A DNA stretch of 64,000 nucleotides from Cercospora beticola (GCF_033473495.1 NC_088937.1:3348001-3412000); one strand, 5' to 3'. Positions 11,663 to 23,348 are shown, numbered from the stretch's first letter. Notes: generated by a model not told the origin, from the sequence alone. Numbers and translations are program-made.

Positions 11663-12552
11663 TGAGATGAACAGCTTCATCGGCGGCAGCTCGCTGCGAA
11701 AGGCGTTACATTGTATTGCTGGCTGCGACAGGTGATGATTAATACTGCTGGCTGCAACAGGCGTTTATGGGTACTGCTGGCTGTCATGGTTGGTGGAAAG
11801 GTATAGCAGGTGTGCTACGAGACGCGTTCACCATAGGCTGTAGCTCTTGCAATTGGTACCAGGGTATTATGATCGGCTTCTTGTACTTCTCTTCGGCAAT
11901 GTGGCCATGTGCGCAACTGTGCTTGAAACTTCCTGTTCCGTGCCGGAGGTGGTCAACCGGCTAAGGGCGTGTTGTGTGGGCTCTGGCAAAATCTGACAGA
12001 GCGCTAGTCGTACTGCCGGGTGAAGTTCGTGCAGGTGACAAGTGAAATGATTGAGAGATGAAGTGCAGGGATGGGAGACGCTGGTTCCAGAGATGCAGCG
12101 CAGGAGTGCGGAGAAGGTGACATCGTTCAGGCACACCCGCACCCAAGCTGCTCCACGAAGCACTTCGTTTGGTGCTTGTCTCCCCACCAGCACATCCGCA
12201 CGGAGCCGTGCAGTATTTGCATTACGCCGATGAAAGAGCTATGGTACAGTAGGAAAAAGCCTGAATGGGCAATGGACAGCAAGAAAACGCGATATGAGAC
12301 CAGCTTACGGGTCCAGAACAAGATGAAGCGCGTGGGCGACATGGGACATCCACGCCCACGGCTCATTGCCCGGAAGTCCTGCTCGTGTCCACGGGCACAG
12401 CATGCTACCTTACCACCAAGCGCTGCACGAGCGCGTCGATCACTCATCGTCATGTAGGGCAAGCTGAGGGCATATTCTTTCCTGCGCATACATACTGCCC
12501 ACCTTCCGACTTGTCTTCCACCTCACCTTCCCTCTCCCCTTCAATGCCCACC
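11663..12552. other. Intergenic, promoter of the GH125 gene
   Basis: No supported gene. A small triplicated phrase (TACTGCTGGCTG and variants) occurs at about 11713-11785. The bases just before 12553 are CT-rich, as usual for fungal core promoters. Confidence 0.35.
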
Positions 12553-14276
12553 ATGGCGCTCAAGTATATCCTTTCCAGCGTCTCCTACCTGACTGCTGTC
12601 CTCGCAGCCGAGAACTTGACCTGTCCAGACTATTCGGTATACGCGAAAGAACGACATGAGCCATACTCTGAAGGCACATACCAGCTCTCCTACCAGCGAC
12701 CCGTGACGCGATGTCGAACATTCAACTCTTCCGTTGTGGAAGAGGCTATTGAGCGGATACAAGGCGAAATCGCTGATCCGGACTTGAAGAGGTTGTTTGA
12801 GAATGCGTTTCCCAACACATTGGACACTGCAGTCAAGTGGAAGGGCACAGCTGCTGGGTCGGATGAGGAGTTGACATTCCTGATCACGGGTGACATTGAT
12901 GCGATGTGGTTGCGAGACTCAGGTATTTGCAGATATGATGGAAGTCTTGAGAGAACATCAAGCGGCTGACTTGGAACATAGCCAACCAGGTGCAGTCCTA
13001 TCTGCCACTTCTCGAGGCGTCGAGTGAGAGCAACTCCCTGGCATCTCTCTTCCGTGGTGTCATCAATCTCCAGGCTCGCTACCTACTCTTTGACCCTTAC
13101 TGTAACTCGTTTCAGCCTCCAGTGGAATCCGGGCTCAACGCGAGCTTCAACGAATATGCGGCCGAAGATATTGTGTTGCCAAAATATGACAACACTACTG
13201 TGTTTGAATGCAAATATGAGCTTGACTCGCTTGCTGCATTCCTGCAAGTCTCGTAAGTAGTGACCGGGCATGAAAATCTGCCTTCGCTCACATGAAGTAG
13301 ATACGATTACTACAAAGCCACCCAGGACGCTGAGTTCTTTGGCAAATATCAATGGATGAAGGCAGTAGAGGCCGTGCTCAAGACTGCGGAGGAGCAGATG
13401 GTCGGCTCATACGAGCCAGATGGGCGAGTATACAACTTGACATACCAATTCCAAAGACCGACGACCAGATCCACCGAGACACAGGCCAACAACGGCTTAG
13501 CCAACCCCTTCAACAACGGTACTGGTCTCGTGAGATCTGCCTTCAGACCAGCCGACGATGCAACAATTTACCAAGGCCTGATCCCGAGCAACATGCAGTT
13601 CTCGCGCTACCTAGCTGCAACCGCGGATATTGCTGCCAAGATCAGCGGCCAGGAAGCTCTTGCTCAGAAGATGCGCGATTTATCCGAGAGCATCAGAAAC
13701 GCGATCTCAAACTATGGCATTGTCGAAATTCCAGGCTTCGGAAAGGTGTATGCATTCGAGGTCGATGGCTACTGGGGACAAAACATCATGGATGACGCCA
13801 ACATCCCATCGCTGCTGTCCGCGCCCTTCCTGGGTTATCTGAATGCCAGCGATGAGGTTTATCAAAATACCAGGAAGCTCATCTTGAGTTCGGCGAATCC
13901 ATACTTCATGCGCGGACCTGTCATCAACGGCATCGGTGGCCCACACGTTGGCCCAGGCTATGCTTGGCCGATGGCATCGATTGTGCGAATCTTGACGAGC
14001 AGTGACGATGCAGAAATCACAGAGCAGCTGCGAGAGATTGTGAGCAGCACGGATAGACTGGGACTGATACACGAGAGTATCAATACCTTCAATGCGAGCG
14101 ATTGGACAAGACAATGGTAAGTGAAACTTGCGAGTGAATTGTCAGCATTGTTACTAACACGATGCAGGTTCTCATGGGCAAACGGACTCTTCGGTCAAGC
14201 CATTCTGGACTTGAGCGACCGCAAGGCAGATATTTTGAAGCAGAGCTTCCAGCAAAAAGAAACCTATCGTAGTTAA
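12553..14276 (+). CDS. Secreted GH125 exo-alpha-1,6-mannosidase-like protein
   Basis: Four exons: 12553-12922, 12982-13252, 13301-14116, 14168-14276, 521 aa. Introns are 48-59 nt with standard ends and keep frame through strongly conserved sequence. A signal peptide covers about residues 1-19 (MALKYIL..AVLA). The GH125 signature [11 protein letters not shown] occupies residues 113-123 and continues after intron 1 as [11 protein letters not shown]; the C-terminal [12 protein letters not shown] and FSWANGLFG segments also fit. GH125 enzymes remove alpha-1,6-mannose from mannans or N-glycans without a metal. The second in-frame ATG (CCACCATGG context) was chosen; the ATG nine bases earlier would add MPT. 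Length matches fungal members. Confidence 0.92.
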
Positions 14277-14547
14277 AAACAGATGCTGAACAGGTTTCCT
14301 GCGTTGAAACAAGCCCAATAGTTGAACGTAAAACCCTTTCCTATTCGAACTTCTCCTTTCAGTCGTCCTACGTGTGCGGCGAGTAGCATCGAGGCCCGTG
14401 AAAAGTGTATGCACATCTATAAAAGCATGAGCAGATCCAAGCTCGGGTCGTCCCGCGTGCCGAAGTGATTACTTGCAGCCCCTCTTTCCTTTCCTCGCGT
14501 CCATCTCGTTCCTTTCTGACACGACTTGGAGCATCACGACAAAAGGC

Positions 14548-16535
14548 ATGGACCAGGCTGACAGTAGAGATGGGCGGCACTCGCCCAACAAACGCAAAAG
14601 ATCGTTCGTCGCAAGAAACGTGCATCTTGCGAACATCCCAGTGGCGATAAGGCACTGACGCCTCACGCAGGCTTGTCAAGCATGCCGCGCCAAGAAGACC
14701 AAATGTGATGAGGACTCGCCTTGCAGACAATGTCGTACGCTTGGTATTGACTGCATCTACAACGAGAGTCGAGCTTTCAAGTGAGTGTGCCTGACCGAAC
14801 ATCTCTGCCAGGTGGCTTATACTATATTTTGCAGGCACGAATCCTCGCTCAGCGTTATCCTGGCCGCCATCAAACGCATCGAGACGAAGATTGATACTGG
14901 GCCCGATATATCCAACAGGAGACCAGGTCCCGAGCAGGTCCAGTCGAACGATGCCAGAACTCCTCAAAGGCGACAGGAGCCGTACGCATCACCTCTCAGC
15001 GAATCGCAGTCGGTAAATACATGTGCTGAAAGCGATCGTGTGAAACTATCATTCAGTGCGCACCGTATCATTGACTTCGCTTTGCAGACATCCGAGCCTG
15101 AAATATCTGATGACAGACTGCATCTGGAGTCCGAGCGATCTATTCTGCCACCCTGTAGTGCAGTTGGCCATAACAATGACACTTCGACTTGGCTGGCAGA
15201 CTTGAGCCTTTCAAAGGTGAAACGACTCTGCGATCTGTATTTCGAAACCTTCAACCGAATCGCGCCGATACTGGACTATGAGTCTTTCTCACGGACGCTT
15301 GGTGTCGCAGTGGAAAGTGGGTTTGGGGTCAACCAGGAATCCTGCTTGCTGCTGAATGTGCTTTGTCTTGGTAGCTTGGCTCAATACGCATGGGCAGAGG
15401 GAGGTTTCAACTCAGTCAGTGGATCAAGGCATCGTGAGCCGCTGGATCCAGAGCCTGGTGTTGAGCATCCATCTCCTCAGGAGAACGCCGATGCGCTGCG
15501 ATTCTTCGACGAAGGGCGAACACGAATTGGCTACCTCCTTGCCGAGCAAGATTTGGAGACATGCCAGTACTTTCTCCTCTCTGCGACTGTTTATGCGGTG
15601 CTACTACGACCACTCGAGGAATGGGCTATGATCAGACAGGCCTGCATGATCAGTGCCTCGTTTTGGTCATCAAACCATGATACTTCGGACAGCTACTGCG
15701 TTGATATGCAACGCAGGATCTTCTGGAATGCGCTCATGAGAGAGACGATCATCACAGACGAGCTAGAACTGCCTCGAAGCCCTCTCCAAGACCTTGAAGG
15801 ACTCGTCTCCCTTCCAAAGTTCGTCCCATACAGCGACAAAAGAGCAGACCAAGGTAGCCCGGATGAGTACTACCACTGCCACTATCTCGCTCAAATTGCA
15901 GTACGAATCATCATGACGCGTATCCGAGACGAGCTCTTCTACAACAATCCATCAGTCTATCTGGCCGAAGAACTGCATCATCAGCTCGAACAGTGGCGCT
16001 CGAGTCTCCCGCGATCAATTCGCGATGACTTTGACAGTGATTCGAGTTCTCACGAGCACCCCTCGCATACTGTTGCCGTCGCAATGCTGCAGACTCGCTA
16101 CTGGGTGTCAATGTACCATATCGGCAGGCCATTTCTGTACAAGGCCATCACAAATCCGGCTGAACTTACCTCTAAGGATCTTGAAATCTGCAAACGCTCT
16201 ATGAATGCTGCTGTTGCATGGTTCGCGGCTTATCGGCGAGCTCTCACGATGCGCAGCTATACGCACCTGATCTTCTTTGTGTGCAGCCAGTAGGTGCGGC
16301 ATGGACATCGATTTTGCACTGAGACTGACAACGAGCTAGGTTGTTCGGACAACTGCTCTTAACTCATCGTCTGAGATCGGTCACAGACGATAGAGTTCGA
16401 AGCATTGCGCCCGAAGGAGTGGACGACTGGCTACATGAGGCCTTCGCTTTCATGAAGACTACTGCACCTTACAATCCCACTATTGCCAGAGATGTGAGGG
16501 TGCTCTCTAAGCTGTTTAGCTCGGCATCGCTCTGA
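14548..16535 (+). CDS. Zn2Cys6 fungal-specific transcription factor
   Basis: Four exons: 14548-14619, 14671-14780, 14835-16289, 16340-16535, 610 aa. The binuclear cluster lies at residues 26-52 with Cys 26, 29, 36, 42, 45, 52 (C-x2-C-x6-C-x5-C-x2-C-x6-C) and the KTKCD core; the first intron falls just before it. A Fungal_trans type regulatory domain follows (LYFETFNRIAPILD, then RRIFWNALMRE and GRPFLYKA). Such proteins bind CGG triplets, usually as dimers. The gene converges on the MFS transporter with 46 bp between stop codons, a usual arrangement for a local pathway regulator. Paired CGG/CCG motifs in two nearby divergent promoters are the obvious candidate targets (inference). Confidence 0.93.
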
Positions 16536-16581
16536 GAAGGAACGCTCACGACATAACCTGGATCCACTCGATGGAACATCC

Positions 16582-18288
16582 TTACTCCATCCATCGGTGG
16601 CCATATCCTTGACGTACCACTTTCTTATTCAGCCCACGATAGTAAAAGTACAAGACGAAGCTCAGAGAGCAAGCGAGCGCAGTAAAGCAAGCATTGACGC
16701 CGTGTCCAAGGCGATACAGAGGCGCATCTTGAGATCGGTATATCCATACGCCAGCGATCTGACCTGGTCCGGAGAAGGCGACGTTGCACGCAAAGACCAA
16801 GGACATGGCAGTTGTGTTAGTCGCATTGTCACCCACCCACGCATTGAGAGACGGAAGTGCTGCGAATACACCACTCGTTGCGAAGATGAGCAGCACATAA
16901 CGCCCTGTGAATCGTTCTCCAGGGAGCACAGCTGCAGAACGTCAGCACCACTGGTCAATCTGTCTCTGCTATGTACTTACCCAAGACGATGAAGCATAGA
17001 GTGCTACAAGCCAACGAAGTACCAGCAATGAGGCCGCGCATCTGGTAACGATCCGAAGCGTATGCTGCGAGCATAGTGCACACGTATGCTACTGCATATG
17101 GCGGTACGGTGAACAGCTGAGCATGAAGACCACGATAACCCAGACCTTGTATGATTGTCGGTGCGAACAAGGACAGTGACGCCACTCCGCAGCCAATACC
17201 AGTGTACGCTAGGTAATGGCCATACATCCTCAAGTCGAGGAGTGTCGCTTTCGCATCCTTCCAGTTGATCTTCTGCTGACTGTGTCTATCAGTACCGACT
17301 CGTCGGAACAATGCTGAACCGACCTTTGATTCCGTTGCCTTCCCAGTCTCAGCTGTTGGACACTTTGTTCCTCTGCTGTCAGCCAGGACACATCTTCAGG
17401 ATAGCTCGGCAGGAAGAAGATTAGACATATGCCGAGGAAGACTGCAGAACCGCCAACACTGTTCAATCACCATGCTGAGTCGACCAACCCGTTGGAGCTC
17501 CCTCAACAATGAAAAGCCACCGCCATGCCTGCAGGCCAAGGGCTCCATTCATATGACCAACCCCATATGCGATGCAACTAGTCACCATAAGCACGAGTAC
17601 GCCCTCCTGGCATGAACTAGGACCTCACCCTCCAAAAGCGCCCGCCAAGGTGGCGCTGCATAAGAAGCAAGCGATACGGAACGCGCGCTCGCTGGGCTTG
17701 TACCAGAAGGTGAAGTAATACATCAGCCCAGGGAATACGCCGGCCTCAGCCGCCCCCAGAAAGAAGCGTAGCACGGTCAGACTTGTAGCATCTTGCACAC
17801 CACCAATGCCAGTGCAGAAGGACCCAAACGCGATGACCAGGAAACTGATCCATTTTGCCGGACTGATAATCTTGAGAGCAAGATTGCTAGGTACTTCGAA
17901 CACGGAGTATGCGACCAGGAATACCATCAACGCCACCACGTAGGCATGGTTGCTCAAGCTCAGCGTCTGCAAAATGTCGTCGCCGGAATCCGAATTGAGT
18001 ATCTTGGCGTTTCCTAAAACCCGTCAGTGGAACGCTTGACATTCTCGTTGGTATCACTTACCAATGTTCGAACGATCCAAATAGCAGAGAAGATAGATGA
18101 GGATCGTTACCGGGATGAATCTGATATCAATCTTGCGGACGAGTCTATTGCAGAAGAGCGTCAACACACATGATCACGTTGTGAGGACGCGGAAGAATGT
18201 ACGATTTCTCGACCTCGCGCTCATGTTCGGTCAGCTCAGAAGTGTTCTCGATGCTCTCGATCACTTCGATCGCTTTGTCGTCGTTCAT
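16582..18288 (-). CDS. MFS transporter, anion:cation symporter (ACS) family
   Basis: Seven exons on the minus strand: 18203-18288, 18062-18144, 17629-18013, 17489-17577, 17324-17441, 16981-17279, 16582-16931, 469 aa. All six introns are 44-58 nt; the donors of the fourth and fifth (GTTGGT, GTCGGT) are weak but were fixed by frame and by conservation on both sides. The N-terminus has the family pattern LVRKIDIRF..YLLCYLDRSNIGNA; GHMNG and WRWLFIVEGAPT follow, with about 12 membrane segments. ACS members take up organic anions (for example nicotinate, pantothenate, allantoate, tartrate); substrate here cannot be read. Its promoter is shared with the mitochondrial carrier and contains the 23-bp motif at 18522. 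Confidence 0.9.
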
Positions 18289-18521
18289 GTTCTAGGATCT
18301 GCAATGAGAGGGAGTTACGTTCTGCTCAACCAGGGCTTCCGTTCCTAGGTCTCAAAAGCGCTGGACAACTACAATCGGGATAGAAGAGAAGTTCTGTTCT
18401 CACCCACAGCATCGTAACATCGTTTGCTTAACATTTGAAGAACGATCCTGGAGCACACATGCGGGGAAGTGCATGCACCCCGGAGACTCAACTGGCGGTT
18501 TTTCTTGGCCACTTGCCTTCG

Positions 18522-18544
18522 CCGGGGAGAATTTGCCAACTCCG
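18522..18544. promoter_or_regulatory. Candidate regulator site 1 (CGG-N16-CCG)
   Basis: The site reads CCGGGGAGA, one base, T, three bases, CCAACTCCG. It lies in the divergent promoter of the MFS transporter and the mitochondrial carrier. The same 9-bp arms at the same spacing occur at 20758-20780. It sits inside a perfect CGCCGG...CCGGCG inverted repeat (18520-18547). A weaker relative (CCCGGAGACTCAACTGG) begins near 18479. Inverted CGG/CCG triplets fit a Zn2Cys6 dimer. Confidence 0.6.
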
Positions 18545-18769
18545 GCGAGGGTCTGTTCGAGGGATCACCGACTCAAGAGCGCGCATCATACTCGCCTGCG
18601 CTATGCGATGGCGTCGGCCATTATCGCACTTGCGAACTGCAAGATTGTCGTCACCGTATGATCTAGTTTACTCAATTCCTGCTGTTTCGCATCGTACTGC
18701 TCGGAACTCAAATTTTGCTTATTGGACCTTCTGTCTAACGACAACTTGCGATCGAAAGGCCTCGCAACA

Positions 18770-19771
18770 ATGACTGGGAATGACAATTCGAGCAGCGCTC
18801 GAGGATTCTTTGCTGGAGCTTTCAGCGGAGTTGCAAAAGTGAGCAGTAAGCAGCGCTCCCAAGGACGACAATTGCCCACAACAGCAGACTAACACCCACA
18901 AGCTGGCCATCCGTTTGACACAATAAAGGTACGACTGCAAACTACAGAGATGTCTCGTTTCAATGGACCTTGGTCGTGTCTTCGCCAGACGCTGTCTCAA
19001 GAAGGCATGAGAGGACTCTACAAAGGCTTCACGCCACCCTTGGCTGGTTTCGTCGTCATGGACTCTCTGCTGCTCGGCTCTTTTTCGATGTACAGGGACT
19101 TCCTAAATCGCAGTTTGAATCTCAGATCTCCCAGAAATACTGGCGAGGATCGACACACGATCCCGGCTAATCGATCTTCTGTAATGGTTAGCTTTCTCTC
19201 GGGTGGACTCGCTGGCTGGACAGTGAGCTTCATTGCTGCACCCATCGAACATGTCAAGGCACGTTTACAAGTTCAATACCACACGAAGATCTACTCAGGC
19301 CCTATCGACTGCGTCCGGAAAATATATCGGGACCATGGCGTTTATGGGGTATATCGCGGACTACCCGCGACAATCATATTTCGGAGCTTCTTTGCTGTCT
19401 TCTGGGCAAGCTACGATGTGTTCAATCGCCGGATGCAAGTTTCTACTGACCTGAGTCTACCACTTATCAACTTCATGGCTGCTGGGGTAGCTGCTCAGCT
19501 GTATTGGCTCACCGGCTATCCCACCGACGTGATTAAGCAACGGGTGATGACTGAGCCTCTGGGAATTAGAGGATCGCATCATCGCACAAGGTGGATCGGT
19601 ATTGCAAACAAAATATACCAGGAGTCTGGGTGGAAAGGATTCTGGAGAGGATTTGTGCCGTGCTTCCTCAGAGCTTTTCCCGCAAATGCCATGTCAATTA
19701 TGACATTTGAGGCAGTAATGCGCGCTACGGCTCGGAAGGAGCACCTCAAAAATTTCGACGAAGAGAATTAG
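18770..19771 (+). CDS. Mitochondrial carrier family (SLC25) protein
   Basis: Two exons: 18770-18845 and 18903-19771, 314 aa; the 57-nt intron has GTAAGC, a CTAAC branch and a CACAAG acceptor and was placed so that GVAK continues into GHPFDTIK. Three repeats carry the carrier signature: PFDTIK at 29-34, PIEHVK from residue 139 and PTDVIK from residue 232, each at the end of an odd membrane helix; six membrane segments fit. The inner-membrane carrier group with SGVAK..GHPFDTIKVRLQ includes carnitine, ornithine and YMC-type amino-acid carriers. Substrate not determinable. It shares a promoter with the MFS transporter; a cytosol-to-mitochondrion step in the same pathway would explain this. Confidence 0.92.
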
Positions 19772-19782
19772 ACTACCAAGGT

Positions 19783-20601
19783 TCAAGTCCCAGTCGGAAC
19801 GGCCAGTCCGTCATCAATCACCAGCGAGTGTCCTGTGATGCACTTCGCTGCAGCACTGGCCAGGAAGGCAACAGCGTCTGCCACATCGAATGGACTTCCT
19901 AGCTGGTCAAAGAACAGATTGTGCTGCATCCTCTTCCCAAAAATATCTCCGATCGCATCACCTCGACTGTGCGTCCCTTCTTTCACCAATGGCATAGATA
20001 TCGACCCGGGCACCACGCAATTCAGGCGTACTCCATCCTTGGCAAATATGGCTGCCATCGCTCGTGTAAAGTGTACAACGGCGGCTTTGGCAGCGCTGTA
20101 GCCATTTTGAGGCTTTCCTCGGTACTCAACACCCGCATTGAGGGCGCAGTTGATGATCGAACCATGGTCTTGTGCTCTCATAATCGGCATGACCTTATGG
20201 CACGCAAGGTAAATATTACCAAGATGAATGCGAAGCTGAGATTCCCACCCTTCTTCGCTCATGCTTACGGCTTCTCCGGATGATGCTCTGCCGACGTTGT
20301 TGACGAGTATGTCGATATGGCCATACATGGACATACAGGCGTCCACGACTTTGGAGACATCGCTTGCAGATGTGACGTCTGCCGCCATGACAGTACACGG
20401 ACCCGGAAGACCAGATTTCGTGTACTCTGCTGCGGTAAGATCCAGATCGCAGCCAAAGACGATCGCATGGTTTTGCGACAGTCTCAATGCAACGGCTGCT
20501 CCATTATCCCACGCACTGGGGTTATCGCTCGCAGTCTGTCCGATGCCCATGACCAGGGCGACTTTGTTGTGCAGATCCGGGTAGTTGACGCATTCTTCCA
20601 T
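19783..20601 (-). CDS. Atypical short-chain dehydrogenase/reductase
   Basis: A single exon of 272 aa. The Rossmann start (KVALVMGIGQ) has a long loop with DNPSAWDNG in place of the usual TGxxxGxG, followed by acidic CDLD that would favour NAD. NNVG is at 101-104, and YSAAK places the catalytic pair at Tyr168 and Lys172. The residue 13 before the Tyr, normally the catalytic Ser, is Asn155 (sequence NCALNAG). The C-terminus has the usual substrate-closing VIDDGL segment. It is tail-to-tail with the carrier (11 bp) and divergent from the secreted hydrolase over a 362-bp promoter that carries the shared 23-bp motif. Reaction unknown. Confidence 0.88.
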   Translation of the reverse strand: MEECVNYPDLHNKVALVMGIGQTASDNPSAWDNGAAVALRLSQNHAIVFGCDLDLTAAEYTKSGLPGPCTVMAADVTSASDVSKVVDACMSMYGHIDILVNNVGRASSGEAVSMSEEGWESQLRIHLGNIYLACHKVMPIMRAQDHGSIINCALNAGVEYRGKPQNGYSAAKAAVVHFTRAMAAIFAKDGVRLNCVVPGSISMPLVKEGTHSRGDAIGDIFGKRMQHNLFFDQLGSPFDVADAVAFLASAAAKCITGHSLVIDDGLAVPTGT

Positions 20602-20757
20602 GCTTCATAATCGGCGACAACACGTGAGCCTTGACAACTCCAATTGGCTCGGTATAGTGGACTTCTGGCCTGGTGAATTACGCAGAAATTTCCCAGGCAC
20701 TGCGAAGCTCCTTCAAACTTTCCTATATAGGCAAGAGACTTGTTCCTGGTACTTCAC

Positions 20758-20780
20758 CCGGGGAGACTAGTCCAACTCCG
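20758..20780. promoter_or_regulatory. Candidate regulator site 2 (CGG-N16-CCG)
   Basis: The site reads CCGGGGAGA, one base, T, three bases, CCAACTCCG, matching site 1 at 18522-18544 in 19 of 23 positions with all differences inside the central spacer. It lies in the divergent promoter of the atypical SDR and the secreted hydrolase. Confidence 0.6.
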
Positions 20781-20963
20781 AGCTTACTCATGCGAACCCC
20801 ACTCCTGCCCCCTCTCTTTCCAATCTCTTGGTCACTGTACTACCGTCTAGGTTCAGCAACATTCTCGGATCTCCAATACCGACCCATTGATTTAAATGGA
20901 TCTTGCCCAGCGCAAGCAAGGTAGGGCCCGCCTGGACTTTTCGCATCACGTCAGACGCTCACG

Positions 20964-21881
20964 ATGTTGTTCAGAGCTTTTTTCATAAAGACGCTGCTTA
21001 CAACGTTGGCTTTAGTACTTTCTCTCGCATATGCCTCGACTGTCGGCACCGTTACAACATCAGATGGGGTCAAGTTAGCATATATTCAGGCTGGACCCGC
21101 TGCCGGCCAAAAGCTTCTTTTCATTCCGGGTTGGAGGCAGACTGCCGCAGAATGGAGGAAACAAATCGAATACTTCTCAGGAGCAGGCTATCAGGTGACA
21201 GCGTACGACCATCGCGGACACGGAGACTCCGAAAAGCCCAGCTTTGGCTATCGACTGTCCCGACTCGGCGCTGACCTCAACGATGTGATCAACACGCTCG
21301 GTCTGTCCAATGTGAGCATCATCGGACATTCAATGGGCTCCTCAGTGACTTGGGCTCTGTGGGATCAGTACCCAGAACAGCATTCTCGTATTCACAAATT
21401 CGTCATCGTCGACCAGTCCTCTGTCCTCGTACAAGATCCAACTTGGACGCAAGCTCAACGCGATACGTGGTCCGCTGCGCTTTTCACGCCTGCTCAGACA
21501 TACACATTCAGCGCTAATTTGTCGAATGAACTGGTACCATTCGTTACAAGCATGTTCACGAAAGAAATCTCAGCTGAAGACCTAGACTGGGCGATTGCGC
21601 AGAATCTGAAAATGAGCGATGAGAATGCTGCGACGTTGCTGATTAATCATGCTTTCATGGATTGGCGGGATGTTCTTCCGAGAATTGACGTGCCGACTTT
21701 GGTGCTTTCGGGAGATGCGAGTTTGAATAATGCTACGGGGATCAATTGGGCTGCTACACAGATCCCAGGAGCCAGGTCTTATACGTTCACGAAGGAGGAG
21801 CGAGGAAGTCATTTTGTGTTTTGGGAGAGTCCTGAGCGTTTTAATCAGGTTGTTCGGGATTTTGTTACTCCTACAGGATGA
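20964..21881 (+). CDS. Secreted alpha/beta hydrolase
   Basis: A single exon of 305 aa with a signal peptide (about residues 1-24, hydrophobic TLALVLSLAYA). The alpha/beta-hydrolase fold is complete: oxyanion region IPGW, HRGHGDS, nucleophile elbow GHSMGS with Ser123, acid Asp251 (LSGDAS) and His283 (GSHFVFWE). This sequence style resembles the haloperoxidase/arylesterase/lactonase group. Substrate is not readable; with an SDR on the other side of a shared promoter, hydrolysis of an ester or lactone followed or preceded by alcohol oxidation is a reasonable inference. Confidence 0.9.
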   Translation: MLFRAFFIKTLLTTLALVLSLAYASTVGTVTTSDGVKLAYIQAGPAAGQKLLFIPGWRQTAAEWRKQIEYFSGAGYQVTAYDHRGHGDSEKPSFGYRLSRLGADLNDVINTLGLSNVSIIGHSMGSSVTWALWDQYPEQHSRIHKFVIVDQSSVLVQDPTWTQAQRDTWSAALFTPAQTYTFSANLSNELVPFVTSMFTKEISAEDLDWAIAQNLKMSDENAATLLINHAFMDWRDVLPRIDVPTLVLSGDASLNNATGINWAATQIPGARSYTFTKEERGSHFVFWESPERFNQVVRDFVTPTG

Positions 21882-22376
21882 TCGCCATACAACCAAGTGC
21901 TACTCCTTCATCGGTCCCGACATCCAGGTTGGAGAGGAATGGGGACGGGAGAAATGGATGTCTCGCAACTTGACGACTCGTTGCAAGATATGCTCAGCAA
22001 GCAATGATAATGTCTGTTCGTGTGCTTTAACGTGTATAAATTTTACTCACAGAAGGAAGCCATATCTAATTCACGCTCGTAGTTCTGCAAACCTGAAGCC
22101 CTCGAAGCTAGTGCACAATGATTTGAAAAAGAGGACGCGGCTCCGAATTACGACAGGCTGCATGCCGTGCAACCTTTCGAATGCCGTTCAGCAATTCTAC
22201 AATTGACTTTTAGGAAAATAAGGGACGAATGAACTACTTGACGTCAAGCACACCTAAATTCCGTTAACTCCAGTTGCTTTCTCAATGACGATATATGGCC
22301 ACAACCACAACATAAAATATAGCAATAGCTCTCAACGAGCGCAATTCCGCACTCTCCAACAAAAATTCCTACAACC
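21882..22376. other. Intergenic, AT-richer than its flanks
   Basis: No gene seen. AT-rich stretches before 22377 likely hold the promoter of the next SDR gene. The 23-bp motif is absent here. Confidence 0.4.
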
Positions 22377-23348
22377 ATGGCACCACACGTTTTCTTCATC
22401 ACTGGAACCAGCACGGGCTTCGGCCAAGAGCTCGTTAAGAAGGCCTTACAAGAAGGCGACAAGGTCGTTGCAACAGCGAGAAACAGTTCCAAGCTCAGCT
22501 TTGATGGCACAACGAAGGATAATTACTTGGCTGTCGACCTCGATGTCACCGATAAGAGCTCCGTGGACAAGGCTTTTGACGCTGCATTAAAGCAATTCGG
22601 ACGCATCGATGTAGTCGTCAACAATGCTGGCTACGGATTGTCTGGAGAATTTGAGTCTGTTTCTGATGAGCAGGCTAGAACTCAGATGGAGGTAAGAAAG
22701 AGCTTCCTCTTTTGAGTCGCTTGTAAAGAGGAACTCCACTAACCACTTTCAATCTCTACTATACAGGTCAACTTCTTCGGCCTCCTCCACGTAACCCGCC
22801 GCGCCCTCAAAATAATGCGCGAAACCAACTCCCCTCCCGGCGGCAAAATCCAACAAATCACCTCCATCGGCGGCCAAATCGGAGTTCCAACTTTCAGCAT
22901 CTACTGTGCATCCAAATGGGCCGTCGAAGGTTTCACCGAAACAGTTTCCAAAGAACTAAAACCCGAATGGAATATCCAACTCACATGCATCGAACCTGGT
23001 GGATTCCGAACAGATTGGGCTGGAAGGAGTATGGTTTTTGCAGAGCAAAAGGAAGCGGCGTATGATCATATTGATGCGGAGAAACAGATGGGGAAGGTTA
23101 ATGGAAGTCAGGGAGGGGATCCTGTGAAGGGGGCGAGGGCGATGTGGGAGGTTGCGAAGATGGAAAGCCCGCCGTTGAGGGTTGTGTTGGGGTCGGATGC
23201 TTATGAGAAGGTTAATCAGAAGATTAAGGAGTATGGGGAGCTTTATCCGAAGTATGAGAAGTTGAGCAGTAAGTTTCTTGTTGCCGCGATGCTTGGCAGA
23301 AAGTGAAGCTAATTAGTTTGTGCAGAGAGTACGGATGTGGATGAGTAA
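22377..23348 (+). CDS. Classical short-chain dehydrogenase/reductase
   Basis: Three exons: 22377-22691, 22767-23268, 23326-23348, 279 aa. The second intron (57 nt, AGCTAAT branch, TGCAG acceptor) leads to a 23-base last exon giving the KLSKSTDVDE end; reading through would give a different tail. TGTSTGFG at 9-16 binds the cofactor, with ATARN after beta-2 favouring NADP. NNAG, Ser138, Tyr151 and Lys155 (YCASK) complete the site with the normal Ser-Tyr spacing of 13. Substrate unknown; the subgroup includes many fungal oxidoreductases with GGQIG and PGGFRTDW motifs. Confidence 0.92.

Noticed and set aside
19779..19800. GGTTCAAGTCCC resembling a tRNA T-arm
   Set aside because: It overlaps the end of the SDR coding sequence and no acceptor stem, D-arm or anticodon arm fits around it.
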